Positions 1 through 6,829 of a stretch of DNA of 8,504 nt are shown here, one piece after another (within the stretch, counting starts at the first letter, position 1; every line of letters starts with the position of its first letter). The stretch is from Stenotrophomonas_A sp036566925 (GTDB lineage Bacteria; Pseudomonadota; Gammaproteobacteria; Xanthomonadales; Xanthomonadaceae). A program made the translations under genes and the position numbers. The notes below the pieces were generated by a model that was not told where the DNA came from, did not search any database, and was given only the letters and a program-made list of their open reading frames with translations. Location of the stretch: the NCBI GenBank assembly GCA_036566925.1, contig DATCVI010000095.1:1-8504 (forward strand), written 5' to 3'.

Positions 1-172
1 CTTCGGCGGCCGCGTAGGGCGCGCCATCGTGCACCGCGGGCGGGATGGCCAGCGCCACCGTGAATTCGTCGGCCGCCTGCGCGGACAGGCCCGCGCACGA
101 CAGGGCCAGCGCCGCGGCCAGACGGGCGTGGCGGGGAACCGCGTGGAGGCGGTGTTGCGTGGAATGAGGCAT
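1..172 (-). CDS. ABC transporter substrate-binding protein, N-terminal part (cut by window edge)
   Basis: Only the first 57 codons are inside the window; the gene continues past position 1. The protein starts MPHSTQHRLHAVPRHARLAA, a basic n-region. A hydrophobic core and a likely signal peptidase site near SAQA-ADE (about residue 33) follow. The mature start, EFTVALAIPPAVHDGAPYAA, resembles the first beta strand of NMT1/SsuA/TauA-like periplasmic binding proteins. The start ATG (172-170) is preceded by AGGA at 184-181 with an 8-nt spacer. It follows the acyl-CoA ligase gene by 38 nt in the same direction, so it is probably the eighth gene of the operon. The operon already has a complete ABC set with its own binding protein, so this one either serves the same permease with a different ligand or begins a second transporter outside the window. 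The secreted binding-protein call is fairly safe; the ligand is unknown. Confidence 0.7.
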   Translation of the reverse strand, partial: MPHSTQHRLHAVPRHARLAAALALSCAGLSAQAADEFTVALAIPPAVHDGAPYAAAE

Positions 173-210
173 GGGGAGAATCCTGTGTGTGTCTTGTTCG
201 GGGGGGCGCG

Positions 211-1746
211 TCAGTGCGCGGCGGGGGCAGCGACGCGCGCCGCGGCGTCGCGCAGCAATGCGGCCCGATCGATCTTGTTCGTGCCGGCCAGGGGCAATGT
301 CGGCAGGAACCAGATATGGCGGGGATGCTGATACGCCGGGGCGTGTGTCAGTGCGTATTGCTTCAGGGCGCCGGCATCGGCACGGGCGCCTTCGCGCAGG
401 ACGACATAGGCAACCGGCTTGGCGCCCTTGATGTCGTCCTCGACCGGCACGACGCAGGCCTGCTGCACGTCGGGGTGGCCCTCGAGCATGCGTTCGACCT
501 CGCCGGGGAAGATGTTCTCGCCGCCGCAGACGAACATGTCGTCGCGCCGGCCCACGAAAGTGTAGAAACCCTGCGCGTCGCGGCTGAAGACGTCGCCCGT
601 GCGGTAGTAGCCATCGGAGGAGATCGGCGAGGGCAGGTCGGGCCGCGCGTGATAGCCCAGCATCAGGCCCGGACTGCGCAGTTCGAGCATGCCGGTGTTC
701 TCGGCCTCTTCCGGCCCGCGCGTGAGCCGCACATCCACGGCCGGATGCGGATAGCCGACCGACAGCGGCGGGGTGGGGATCCCCTCGGGGTGCGGCCCGA
801 ACACGACCGGGCCGCCCTCCGTGGTGCCATAGGCGTTGATGACGCGGGCATTCGGGAACAACGCGCGAATCTGGGCGAGCAGGCTCGCGCTCACCGGGGC
901 GGAGCCCATACGGATCGCGCGTACCGATGAGAGATCCGTGGCCGCCAGCAGCGCATGCTCGCGCAGCATCATCGCGATCATGGGCGGCACCGCGGTGAGC
1001 CAGGTGGCGCGCCAGCGGGCGATCGCTTCGATGTACAGGCGAGCGTCGAACTGCGGCAGGAGGACCGCGGTGGCGCGGCAGGCGAGCGCCAGGAATGCGA
1101 GCGCGAGCGCATTCATGTGATAGAGCGGCGCGGCGATCAGGGTGCGCTCGCGATCGAGCGGCGTGGCCGCCTGGCGCGTGCGCACGGTCCAGCGCTGGCC
1201 GGCGTGCGACAGATGCACCCCCTTGGGCTTGCCCGTGGAGCCGGAGGTGTACAGCATCAGGGCGACGTCATCCGCCTGGGGTTGCCACGCCGGCTGGCCG
1301 CCGGGCGCGAGAAACGCCTCCCAGTCTTCGCCGTCGAGCGCGACGCCGGCCACGCCCTCGGGCAGGACCGGGGCGCGCGCGGCATCGTGAAACACGAGGC
1401 GCGCGCCGCTGTCGGCGAGCACGTAGGCGATCATCGCCGGGGGAAACTTGAAGTTCACCGGCACCGCGACGAGGCCGGCGCGCATGATGCCGCACAGGAC
1501 AGCGAGATAGCGGGGGGAATTGGCGGCCAGCACGGCGATCCGCTCTCCCGGCGCATAGCCGCGTCCGCGCAGGCCCTGGGCCACGCCCTCGGCCATGGCC
1601 GCGAACTCGTTGCGACTGACGGCCAGCGCGCCGCCCGTGTCGTCCAGGCCGATCAGCGCGATGTCGCCGCCGTCCGCCTGCCCGATCGGGCCGGAGAGCT
1701 CGCCGAGGTTGCGCAGGTCAACGCGGGCAATGTCCAGTGCGGTCAT
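211..1746 (-). CDS. AMP-forming acyl-CoA synthetase / CoA ligase (ANL superfamily)
   Basis: A 511-residue enzyme, full length for the family, that should convert a carboxylic acid, ATP and CoA to the acyl-CoA via an acyl-adenylate in the cytoplasm. All core motifs are visible: the P-loop YTSGSTGKPKG (166-176), the A5 motif YGTTEGG (306-312), YRTGD (381-385) whose Asp binds the ribose, and the hinge/A8 region GRRDDMFVCGGENIFPGEVE (399-418). The C-terminal catalytic lysine is K491 in AGTNKIDR. The start ATG is preceded by AGGAG with a 6-nt spacer, and the thioesterase stop lies 12 nt upstream, so the genes are co-transcribed. The motifs make it catalytically competent. The acyl substrate (fatty, aromatic or short-chain acid) cannot be read from them. 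It presumably activates whatever the upstream ABC system imports. Confidence 0.92.
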   Translation of the reverse strand: MTALDIARVDLRNLGELSGPIGQADGGDIALIGLDDTGGALAVSRNEFAAMAEGVAQGLRGRGYAPGERIAVLAANSPRYLAVLCGIMRAGLVAVPVNFKFPPAMIAYVLADSGARLVFHDAARAPVLPEGVAGVALDGEDWEAFLAPGGQPAWQPQADDVALMLYTSGSTGKPKGVHLSHAGQRWTVRTRQAATPLDRERTLIAAPLYHMNALALAFLALACRATAVLLPQFDARLYIEAIARWRATWLTAVPPMIAMMLREHALLAATDLSSVRAIRMGSAPVSASLLAQIRALFPNARVINAYGTTEGGPVVFGPHPEGIPTPPLSVGYPHPAVDVRLTRGPEEAENTGMLELRSPGLMLGYHARPDLPSPISSDGYYRTGDVFSRDAQGFYTFVGRRDDMFVCGGENIFPGEVERMLEGHPDVQQACVVPVEDDIKGAKPVAYVVLREGARADAGALKQYALTHAPAYQHPRHIWFLPTLPLAGTNKIDRAALLRDAAARVAAPAAH

Positions 1747-1758
1747 GCCGGCTCCTGG

Positions 1759-2181
1759 TTACGCACGCGGCGTGGCGTAGACGCCGCGGCCGCTGGCCAC
1801 GAGCTTGCCGTCGGCATCGAACACCTGGGCTTCCGCCACCGAGACCTGGCCACCGAACTTGATCACCTTGCCATGGGCGCGCAGGTCGCCAGGGCCGGCG
1901 GGACGGTGATAGTCCACGCGCAGGTCGATGGTGGGCACGCCCCGGCCTGTCTGCGACACGAGCGCCCAGTCGGCCGTGAGGTCGACCAGCGCGGCGAGGA
2001 TGCCGCCGTGCGTGGAGCGCTTTTCGGCGTTCACGACCCATTCTTCGCGCCAGCGCGCGGTGAGTTCGACCTCGCCTTCGCGCACGGCCTGGACTTCCAG
2101 GCCGAGCCATTGATGGTAAGGGCCGCGCAGCAGGCGTGCCTGAATGTCGGCGGCGGTGGGCAGGGTTGGGGTTTCGCTCAT
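1759..2181 (-). CDS. PaaI-like hotdog-fold acyl-CoA thioesterase
   Basis: A 140-residue protein of typical size for a single-domain hotdog thioesterase, expected to hydrolyse an acyl-CoA to free acid and CoA. The diagnostic segment is NAEKRSTHGGILAALVDLTA (51-70): N51, the HGG turn at 58-60, and acidic residues D67 and D71 on the following helix. These match the N...HGG...D pattern of the PaaI/4HBT family. The C-terminal strands (DLRVDYHRPAGPGDL, then GQVSVAEAQVFDADGKLVASG) complete the hotdog sheet. The start ATG at 2181 is chosen because AAGGAG precedes it by about 7 nt and it lies only 17 nt after the reductase stop. A longer in-frame extension would overlap the reductase. In the operon it may recycle CoA, or release a dead-end or final acid from the ligase/reductase pathway. 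Confidence 0.87.
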   Translation of the reverse strand: MSETPTLPTAADIQARLLRGPYHQWLGLEVQAVREGEVELTARWREEWVVNAEKRSTHGGILAALVDLTADWALVSQTGRGVPTIDLRVDYHRPAGPGDLRAHGKVIKFGGQVSVAEAQVFDADGKLVASGRGVYATPRA

Positions 2182-2198
2182 GATGGGACTCCTTGGAT

Positions 2199-3215
2199 TT
2201 ACGGATTGACGATGACCTTGCCCAGGACCTCGCGGTCGCGGATGAGCGCGAGGCCGTCGGCGGCCTGCTCGAGCGGCAGACGGCGATCGATGAGCGGGGA
2301 AATGCGGCCTTCGGCCACCAGGTCCAGCAGGGCCTTGAGGTTGTCGTCGTAGAAGCTGTTGGAACCCTTGATGTTGAGCTCGAAGCTCCATACGTAGCGC
2401 AGGTCTTCCTTGGGATCGTGGCCCGCCGTCGCGCCGCATACGAGCAAGGTGCCGCCGCGCTTGAGGCACTTGAGCGAGGGCACCCAGGTGTCGCCGCCCG
2501 TGAAGTTCACCACCACGTCCACGCCGCCTTCGTTGGTGCGGCGTTGGGGCTTGCCGTACTGTGCGATGGCCCACTTGGAGAAGTCCGTCTCGCGGTAGTT
2601 GATGACGTGATCGGCGCCAAGCGCCTTCAGGGCCTCGGCCTTGGCGTCGGTGCCGGCGCACGCGATGACCTCGGCGCCAAGCAGCTTGGCGAGGATCACA
2701 CTGGCGGTGCCCACGCCGCCGCTGGCTCCCAGGATCAGCACGCGGTCGCCGGCGCGCACGGTCTGATGCGTGATCAGCATGCGGTGCGCCGTGCCGTAGG
2801 CAACCGGCAGCGCGGCCGCGTCGTCGAAGCTCACCGCATCGGGCAATGCGATCAACTGCTCCTGCGACACCAGGCAGTACTCCGCCATGCCGCCGTCGAG
2901 CATTTCGCCCATCAGGCCGCGCGCGCGGTTCAGCGGGTTGACGAGCACGCGGTCGCCGGCCTTCCAGCCGCCCACGCCGGGGCCGACTTCACTGACTTCG
3001 CCAGCGAGGTCCAGGCCGATCACCACGGGCAGCGGCACCTTGATGCCCGGCATGCCCTGCACGGTGAACACATCGTGGTAATTGAAGGAAGAGGCGCGCA
3101 CGCGGATGACGACGTGACCTTCGGTGGGGGCGGGTATGGCCTTGTCGGTCACGACGCGGAGTTGGTCGAGGCCGCCGTGTTCGGTCAGCAGTAGGGCTTT
3201 CATGGTCTTGCTCAT
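2199..3215 (-). CDS. MDR-superfamily NAD(P)H-dependent quinone/enoyl oxidoreductase
   Basis: A 338-residue medium-chain dehydrogenase/reductase. The N-terminal GroES-like domain (about 5-125) contains VVIGLDLAGEVSEVGPGV. The Rossmann domain carries the dinucleotide motif GASGGVG (163-169). The position usually holding catalytic zinc Cys/His ligands reads FNYHDVF, and the four-cysteine structural-zinc lobe is replaced by NPLNRARGLMGEMLDGGMAE (93-112). It is therefore probably a zinc-free quinone- or enoyl-reductase-type MDR rather than an alcohol dehydrogenase. The start ATG has AGGA with a suitable spacer; a second ATG four codons in (MKALLL) is possible. It lies 54 nt after the binding-protein gene, and that gap contains a strong hairpin. 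Next to a CoA ligase and thioesterase, reduction of an enoyl-CoA or a related unsaturated or aromatic-derived intermediate is plausible but not shown. Confidence 0.88.
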   Translation of the reverse strand: MSKTMKALLLTEHGGLDQLRVVTDKAIPAPTEGHVVIRVRASSFNYHDVFTVQGMPGIKVPLPVVIGLDLAGEVSEVGPGVGGWKAGDRVLVNPLNRARGLMGEMLDGGMAEYCLVSQEQLIALPDAVSFDDAAALPVAYGTAHRMLITHQTVRAGDRVLILGASGGVGTASVILAKLLGAEVIACAGTDAKAEALKALGADHVINYRETDFSKWAIAQYGKPQRRTNEGGVDVVVNFTGGDTWVPSLKCLKRGGTLLVCGATAGHDPKEDLRYVWSFELNIKGSNSFYDDNLKALLDLVAEGRISPLIDRRLPLEQAADGLALIRDREVLGKVIVNP

Positions 3216-3247
3216 CGGGATTCCTGTCGTTCTTGAGGTTCGGGAAG

Positions 3248-3266
3248 GCGGGGGCGCGGCCCCCGC
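3248..3266 (-). promoter_or_regulatory. Intercistronic GC stem-loop after the binding-protein gene
   Basis: GCGGGGGC and GCCCCCGC form a perfect 8-bp stem closed by a 3-nt loop, beginning 3 nt after the TAA stop (3272-3270) of the substrate-binding-protein gene. No T-run follows on the minus strand, so it is a poor intrinsic terminator. In other ABC operons, hairpins placed after binding-protein genes protect the upstream message from 3' decay and cause partial polarity. Such a role here is inference. Confidence 0.6.
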
Positions 3267-3269
3267 GGG

Positions 3270-4265
3270 TTACTTGAGTTTCTTGGCGGCTTCGTAGGGG
3301 CCGGTCACGAACAGGTCGGCGGGCAGGCTGCCCTTGATGAGGCCGCCGGCGGCGAACACCTCGTGCTGACGCTTGAGCGTCTGGAGATCGGCCGGCTCGA
3401 AGGCCACGCGGTTCATGTCGTTCCACTGGGCCGCGTAGATGCGCGCGTCGTCTTCCGGGAGGTTCGCGGACTTCCGCAGGATGGCCACGACCTCATCGCG
3501 GTGCGTGTCGCCCCAGGCAAGGGTGTTGCGCAGTCCGGCGACCACGCGGGCCACGGCCTCGGGGTGTTCAGCCACGAACTCCGCGCGCACCGCGCCGATG
3601 CCGATATAGGGCACCGAGCTAGCGCCGGTCAGGCGCTGCCATTCCTGGGCGAACGATCCCAACTTGGTGACCTTGAGTTCCTTGAGCTGGGCCACCGTGA
3701 CCGAGCGCAGCGCGGCGCCGTCCACCTGCTTCTGCGCGAGGAACTGCGCGAGCCGCGATTCGTTGCCGCCTACGAGCGAGAAGTCGTTCGCGCCAATGCC
3801 ATGGTTGCCGGCCAGTACCGCGCCCGCGATGACGGCCACCGAGCTGCCGGCGGGCGACATGCCGATCTTCTTGCCACGGAACTGGTCCAGGCTCTTGATC
3901 GGCGAGCCTTCGGGCACGACGAACTGCACGTCGGCCGGCTGGGTGGCGGCGAACACCTTGATCGGCACGCCTTCGGCGGCGCTGCTGAACACGCCGGCGG
4001 CGGGGGCGCCGAAGGCCAGGTCGATGGAGTTCGAGGCCAGCGCACGCAGCGGCGCATTCACGTCGGGGAAGCGCACGAACTGCACGTCCAGACCTTGCTG
4101 CTTGAGGAAGTCCGTGGCCTCGAGCACCGAGCCGTAACCGAGGCTCACGCCGCTGCTCCAGTAGCCGATTCGGACCTTGTCGGCGGCGTGGGACACGGCC
4201 GGTCCGAGGGTGGCGGCGAAGGCGAGCGCGGCCGCGGCAGCGCGCAGGAAGGGTTTCACTTGCAT
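3270..4265 (-). CDS. ABC transporter periplasmic substrate-binding protein (NMT1/SsuA/TauA-like)
   Basis: A 331-residue secreted protein that should capture an anionic or carboxylated small molecule in the periplasm and deliver it to the permease encoded just upstream. Residues 1-27 form a signal peptide: MQVKPFLR, then an Ala-rich core ending SHA before ADK. The mature protein opens with VRIGYWSSGVSLGYGSVLEA, the usual first strand and ligand loop. IDLAFGAPAAGV (81-92) and LDQFRGKKIGMSPAGSS (126-142) match the conserved NMT1-like lobes. The start ATG at 4265 is preferred over an in-frame codon at 4340 because GGAG sits 6 nt upstream and the signal peptide begins there; the longer form would overlap the permease and lack a signal-peptide start. 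It lies 16 nt after the permease stop. The ligand is unknown; sulfonates, taurine, pyrimidine precursors and aromatic acids are all bound by relatives. Confidence 0.9.
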   Translation of the reverse strand: MQVKPFLRAAAAALAFAATLGPAVSHAADKVRIGYWSSGVSLGYGSVLEATDFLKQQGLDVQFVRFPDVNAPLRALASNSIDLAFGAPAAGVFSSAAEGVPIKVFAATQPADVQFVVPEGSPIKSLDQFRGKKIGMSPAGSSVAVIAGAVLAGNHGIGANDFSLVGGNESRLAQFLAQKQVDGAALRSVTVAQLKELKVTKLGSFAQEWQRLTGASSVPYIGIGAVRAEFVAEHPEAVARVVAGLRNTLAWGDTHRDEVVAILRKSANLPEDDARIYAAQWNDMNRVAFEPADLQTLKRQHEVFAAGGLIKGSLPADLFVTGPYEAAKKLK

Positions 4266-4281
4266 GGGAGACTCCGTTGCT

Positions 4282-5085
4282 TCAGAGAGGTTTCCAGCGG
4301 AACAAATGGCGTTCCAGCGGTTTGAGGATGCCGCCCTCAAGCGCCAGCATCAGCGCGACGAGGAGCAGGGTCCAGGCGAAGACCTGGTCGGTCTGCACTA
4401 GATCGGCCGCCTGGCGCAGCCGGTAGCCGATGCCGTCCGAAGAGCCCAGGGTTTCGGCAACCAGCGAGACGCGCCAGCCAAAGCCGAACGCGAGGCGCGC
4501 GCCCGAGAAGAAGTAGGGCAGGATGGAAGGAAGGTGGATGCGAAACAGGATGCGCGCGCGGGAAAAACGCAGGCTGCGTGCGAGGTCTATCCACTGCTTG
4601 TCGACATTGCGCGCGCCCTGCCAGACGTTGGTCAGGATGAGCGGCATCGCGGTCATGAAGACCACGAAGATCGTCGTGGCGTTCGAGATACCGAACCATA
4701 TGATCGCGAACACCGCCCAGATCGCGGACGAGACCGTGTTCATGACGGCGAGCAGCGGCTCGAAGACCTGGGCGAGCGCCCGGCTCGAGCCCAGGGCCAG
4801 GCCGAGCGGCGTGCCGACCAGCGTGGCGAGCAGGAATCCCGCGGCCACGCGGTATGTCGTCATGCCGACATCGTGCAAAAAGCTCGGCGTCTGGGTGAGC
4901 GCGACGAGGGCGTTCCAGACCTTTGCCGGCCCCGGTAGAACGAAGGTCGGCATGCGCGAGGCGGCAAACACCCACAGCGCCAGGAAAGCGAGGGCGAGCA
5001 GCACGCGCGTCAGTACGAGGCCGGTCCACGCGGGCGGACCCGCGCGGGGTACGGGGGCGGGGTTCGTGAGGGTGGTTCGAGTCAT
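4282..5085 (-). CDS. ABC transporter permease (SsuC/TauC type, BPD_transp_1)
   Basis: A 267-residue inner-membrane protein with about six hydrophobic segments: near 24-42, 80-98, 112-134, 136-154, 190-212 and 237-252. The cytoplasmic coupling loop that contacts the ATPase is at about 166-190 (IDLARSLRFSRARILFRIHLPS), ending in the expected I-x-LP. The conserved glycine of the EAA-x3-G motif, usually seen as SLGAS, is replaced, the segment reading SLRFS. The start ATG overlaps the ATPase stop as ATGA (5085-5082), indicating translational coupling. Length and topology are normal for homodimeric permeases of the sulfonate/taurine/nitrate class, and no second permease is encoded here, consistent with a homodimer. 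The substrate follows the neighbouring binding protein and is unknown. Confidence 0.91.
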   Translation of the reverse strand: MTRTTLTNPAPVPRAGPPAWTGLVLTRVLLALAFLALWVFAASRMPTFVLPGPAKVWNALVALTQTPSFLHDVGMTTYRVAAGFLLATLVGTPLGLALGSSRALAQVFEPLLAVMNTVSSAIWAVFAIIWFGISNATTIFVVFMTAMPLILTNVWQGARNVDKQWIDLARSLRFSRARILFRIHLPSILPYFFSGARLAFGFGWRVSLVAETLGSSDGIGYRLRQAADLVQTDQVFAWTLLLVALMLALEGGILKPLERHLFRWKPL

Positions 5086-5837
5086 TGCTGGACTTTCAGG
5101 CGCAGGCGCCGCGTGGTTTCGCTGACGTCGGGATCGGTGGGGGCGCGCGGACGCGGCAGTTCGATCGGCACGATTTCGCGGATCCTTCCGGGCCGCGGCT
5201 TGAGCAGCACGACGCGGTCCGCCAGTACGACGGCCTCTTCGACGTCGTGCGTGACGAAGAGAATGGTGTTGCCGCTGCCGCTCTGGATGCGCATCAGTTC
5301 CTCGTGCATCTGGGTGCGGGTCTGGGGGTCAAGCTTGGAGAAGGGCTCGTCCATCAAGAGCAGGTCCGGACCGATCACCAGCGTGCGCGCGAGCGCGGCG
5401 CGGCTGCGCATGCCGCCGGACAATGCGTGGGGCCAGGCGTCGCCAAAGTCCGACAGGCCCACGGCCTTGAGCGCTGCGTTGGCGCGGCGGCGCCGCTCCT
5501 GGCGTGGAAGCGCATCGGGTTCCAGGCCGAGTGCGACGTTGTCGCGCACCGTGCGCCAGGGCAGCAGCCGGTCTTCCTGGAAAAGATAGCCGAGCCGGCT
5601 GTGGCGGTGAAAGTCGGCAGCGGGCTCGCCGGCCAGCGTGATCTCACCCTTGCCGGGAGATTGCAGGCCCGCAATCAGATCGAGCAGCGTGCTTTTCCCG
5701 CAGCCCGACGCACCGAGCAGCGCCACGATCTCGCCCGGGGCCACGTCGAAGGCGATGTCGCGCAGCACTTCCAGCGTGCCGAAGTGCTTGGACAGGCCCG
5801 CGACGCGCAGGGCGGGCATGAGGCAGGCTTGCGTCAT
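5082..5837 (-). CDS. ABC transporter ATP-binding protein (nitrate/sulfonate/taurine class)
   Basis: A 251-residue nucleotide-binding subunit that powers the permease encoded next. All motifs are intact: Walker A GASGCGKST (42-50), Q-loop Q87 in FQEDRLLPW, signature LSGGM (139-143) followed by RSRAALAR, Walker B LLLMDEP (159-165), D-loop SKLD (167-170) and switch H197 in VTHDVEEA. The LSGGM signature and the FQEDRLLPW segment are typical of SsuB/TauB/NrtD-like ATPases. The ATG at 5837 is chosen because GGGGAG (5849-5844) precedes it by 6 nt and because it forms an ATGA overlap with the regulator's stop. The frame stays open to a TTG at 5843, but that would abut the Shine-Dalgarno sequence. An internal ATG at 5819 (MPALRV) is a less likely start. 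Its 3' end overlaps the permease start by 4 nt. Confidence 0.93.
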   Translation of the reverse strand: MTQACLMPALRVAGLSKHFGTLEVLRDIAFDVAPGEIVALLGASGCGKSTLLDLIAGLQSPGKGEITLAGEPAADFHRHSRLGYLFQEDRLLPWRTVRDNVALGLEPDALPRQERRRRANAALKAVGLSDFGDAWPHALSGGMRSRAALARTLVIGPDLLLMDEPFSKLDPQTRTQMHEELMRIQSGSGNTILFVTHDVEEAVVLADRVVLLKPRPGRIREIVPIELPRPRAPTDPDVSETTRRLRLKVQQ

Positions 5838-6562
5838 CGCCAACTCCCCGGACCGGTCACCGGGATGGCCGCGCCGGTTTCGGCCAGGCTGGCGTAGAGC
5901 TTCTCCAGCGTCATGGCCTGGAAGGTCTCGATGTGACGGCGGGCGATGAGCTCCACGCGCCGCGCGTCGCCTTCCTCGAACGCAGCGATCATGGCGTTGT
6001 GGTCGTGCTTGATCTCCGGCTTGGTCTTCTGCACGCCAAAGCCGAGGGCGACCAGGCGCGACATCTCGTCCATCAGGCCGGCCAGCGTGTGATGCAGGCG
6101 CGCGTTGCCGCAGGCGGCGGCAATGGCCAGATGGAACGCCTTGTTGGCGTCCATGAACACATCGATCTGATCGTTCAGCTGCAATACCGGATGCTGAACA
6201 CGGCAGGCCGCCTCGAGGTCGCGCAGCCGGTCCAGGTCCACCCGGCCCACGGCCAGGCGCGCGGCCAGCGGCTCGAGCTGAGCGCGTAGCGTGAAGACTT
6301 CTTCGACGTCGCGCAGCGTGATCGGCGCGATCTGATAGCCCTTGCGCGGGCGCGACCGCACGAAGCCCTCTTGCGTCAGCCGGGTCAGCGCGATGCGCAG
6401 ACTGGTCTTGCGGATGTCATAGGCCGCCATCAGCGCAGGTTCGGTCACGATGGCGCCCGGCGAAAGACGGCAGGAGATGACGTCGCGCCGGATCCGCTGA
6501 TAGGCTTCGTCGCCGCTGCTGAGCGCGGCGTCTTCGTTCACGGTGAGTCGGGAGGTGTCCAT
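5834..6562 (-). CDS. GntR-family transcriptional regulator, FCD domain (FadR/VanR group)
   Basis: A 242-residue regulator with an N-terminal winged helix-turn-helix (about 18-80), including YQRIRRDVISCRLSPGAIVT, a divergent recognition region (YDIRKTSLRIALTRLTQEGF) and the wing RPRKGYQIAP. The C-terminal FCD ligand domain spans about 86-212. Candidate metal ligands are N140 and H144 (NKAFH), H188 (HNAMIAAF) and H210 (RRHIETF). FCD proteins typically sense carboxylic acids, which fits an operon with a CoA ligase. The ATG at 6562 is preferred (AGG 5 nt upstream). A GTG at 6607 would add 15 residues but lies inside the predicted operator dyad and lacks a good ribosome site. It is the first gene of the operon, and its stop overlaps the ATPase start (ATGA), so regulator and transporter are co-translated and autoregulation is likely. 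Confidence 0.9.
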   Translation of the reverse strand: MDTSRLTVNEDAALSSGDEAYQRIRRDVISCRLSPGAIVTEPALMAAYDIRKTSLRIALTRLTQEGFVRSRPRKGYQIAPITLRDVEEVFTLRAQLEPLAARLAVGRVDLDRLRDLEAACRVQHPVLQLNDQIDVFMDANKAFHLAIAAACGNARLHHTLAGLMDEMSRLVALGFGVQKTKPEIKHDHNAMIAAFEEGDARRVELIARRHIETFQAMTLEKLYASLAETGAAIPVTGPGSWR

Positions 6563-6594
6563 CGCGGCCTGTTTGGGTGAGTCTGGGCGGCTCA

Positions 6595-6612
6595 CCGATG
6601 CATGCACATCGG
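6595..6612. promoter_or_regulatory. Candidate GntR operator: perfect dyad CCGATG-N6-CATCGG
   Basis: CCGATG and CATCGG are exact reverse complements separated by CATGCA, giving an 18-bp dyad. It lies 33 nt upstream of the preferred regulator start and just downstream of the predicted -10 element, at roughly +4 to +21 of the transcript. A dimeric winged-helix repressor bound here would block transcription. Operators of FadR/VanR-type proteins are short dyads near their own promoters; that this is the site for the adjacent regulator is inference. Confidence 0.45.
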
Positions 6613-6622
6613 CTTACCAAGG

Positions 6623-6650
6623 ATTCTAGGGAGGCACAGTGCGACGACAA
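6623..6650 (-). promoter_or_regulatory. Predicted sigma70-type promoter for the regulator/ABC operon
   Basis: On the minus strand, TTGTCG (6650-6645; 4 of 6 to consensus) and TAGAAT (6628-6623; 5 of 6) are separated by 16 nt. Transcription would start near 6616, giving a leader of about 54 nt that contains the CCGATG-N6-CATCGG dyad. It is the best -10/-35 pair I could find in the divergent intergenic region. No start-site data are available. Confidence 0.4.
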
Positions 6651-6829
6651 ACGAAGAAAATCTCCTATCAATATGCGCTGGGGTGACCGGCCCACGTAGG
6701 CTGCTCACTGGGATGCTGACACCTGGGCAGGCATGGCGCTTGCGCAGCCCTCATGCGCATTTGATTGTTCGCGCAACCGTGAGGCCTCCCTACCATGCAG
6801 CCTGATTTGTCTGGTCAGGAGCAAGCCTC

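Noticed and set aside
187..4938. Several long plus-strand open frames opposite the operon genes (e.g. about 955-2352, 2193-3194, 3363-4325).
   Set aside because: They lie antisense to genes with complete motifs, encode low-complexity Arg/Ala/Gly/His-rich sequence with no domains, and are expected from GC-rich codon usage.
6417..6695. An alternative 92-codon minus-strand frame overlapping the regulator's 5' end.
   Set aside because: It overlaps the helix-turn-helix region in another frame and encodes Arg-rich sequence with no domain.
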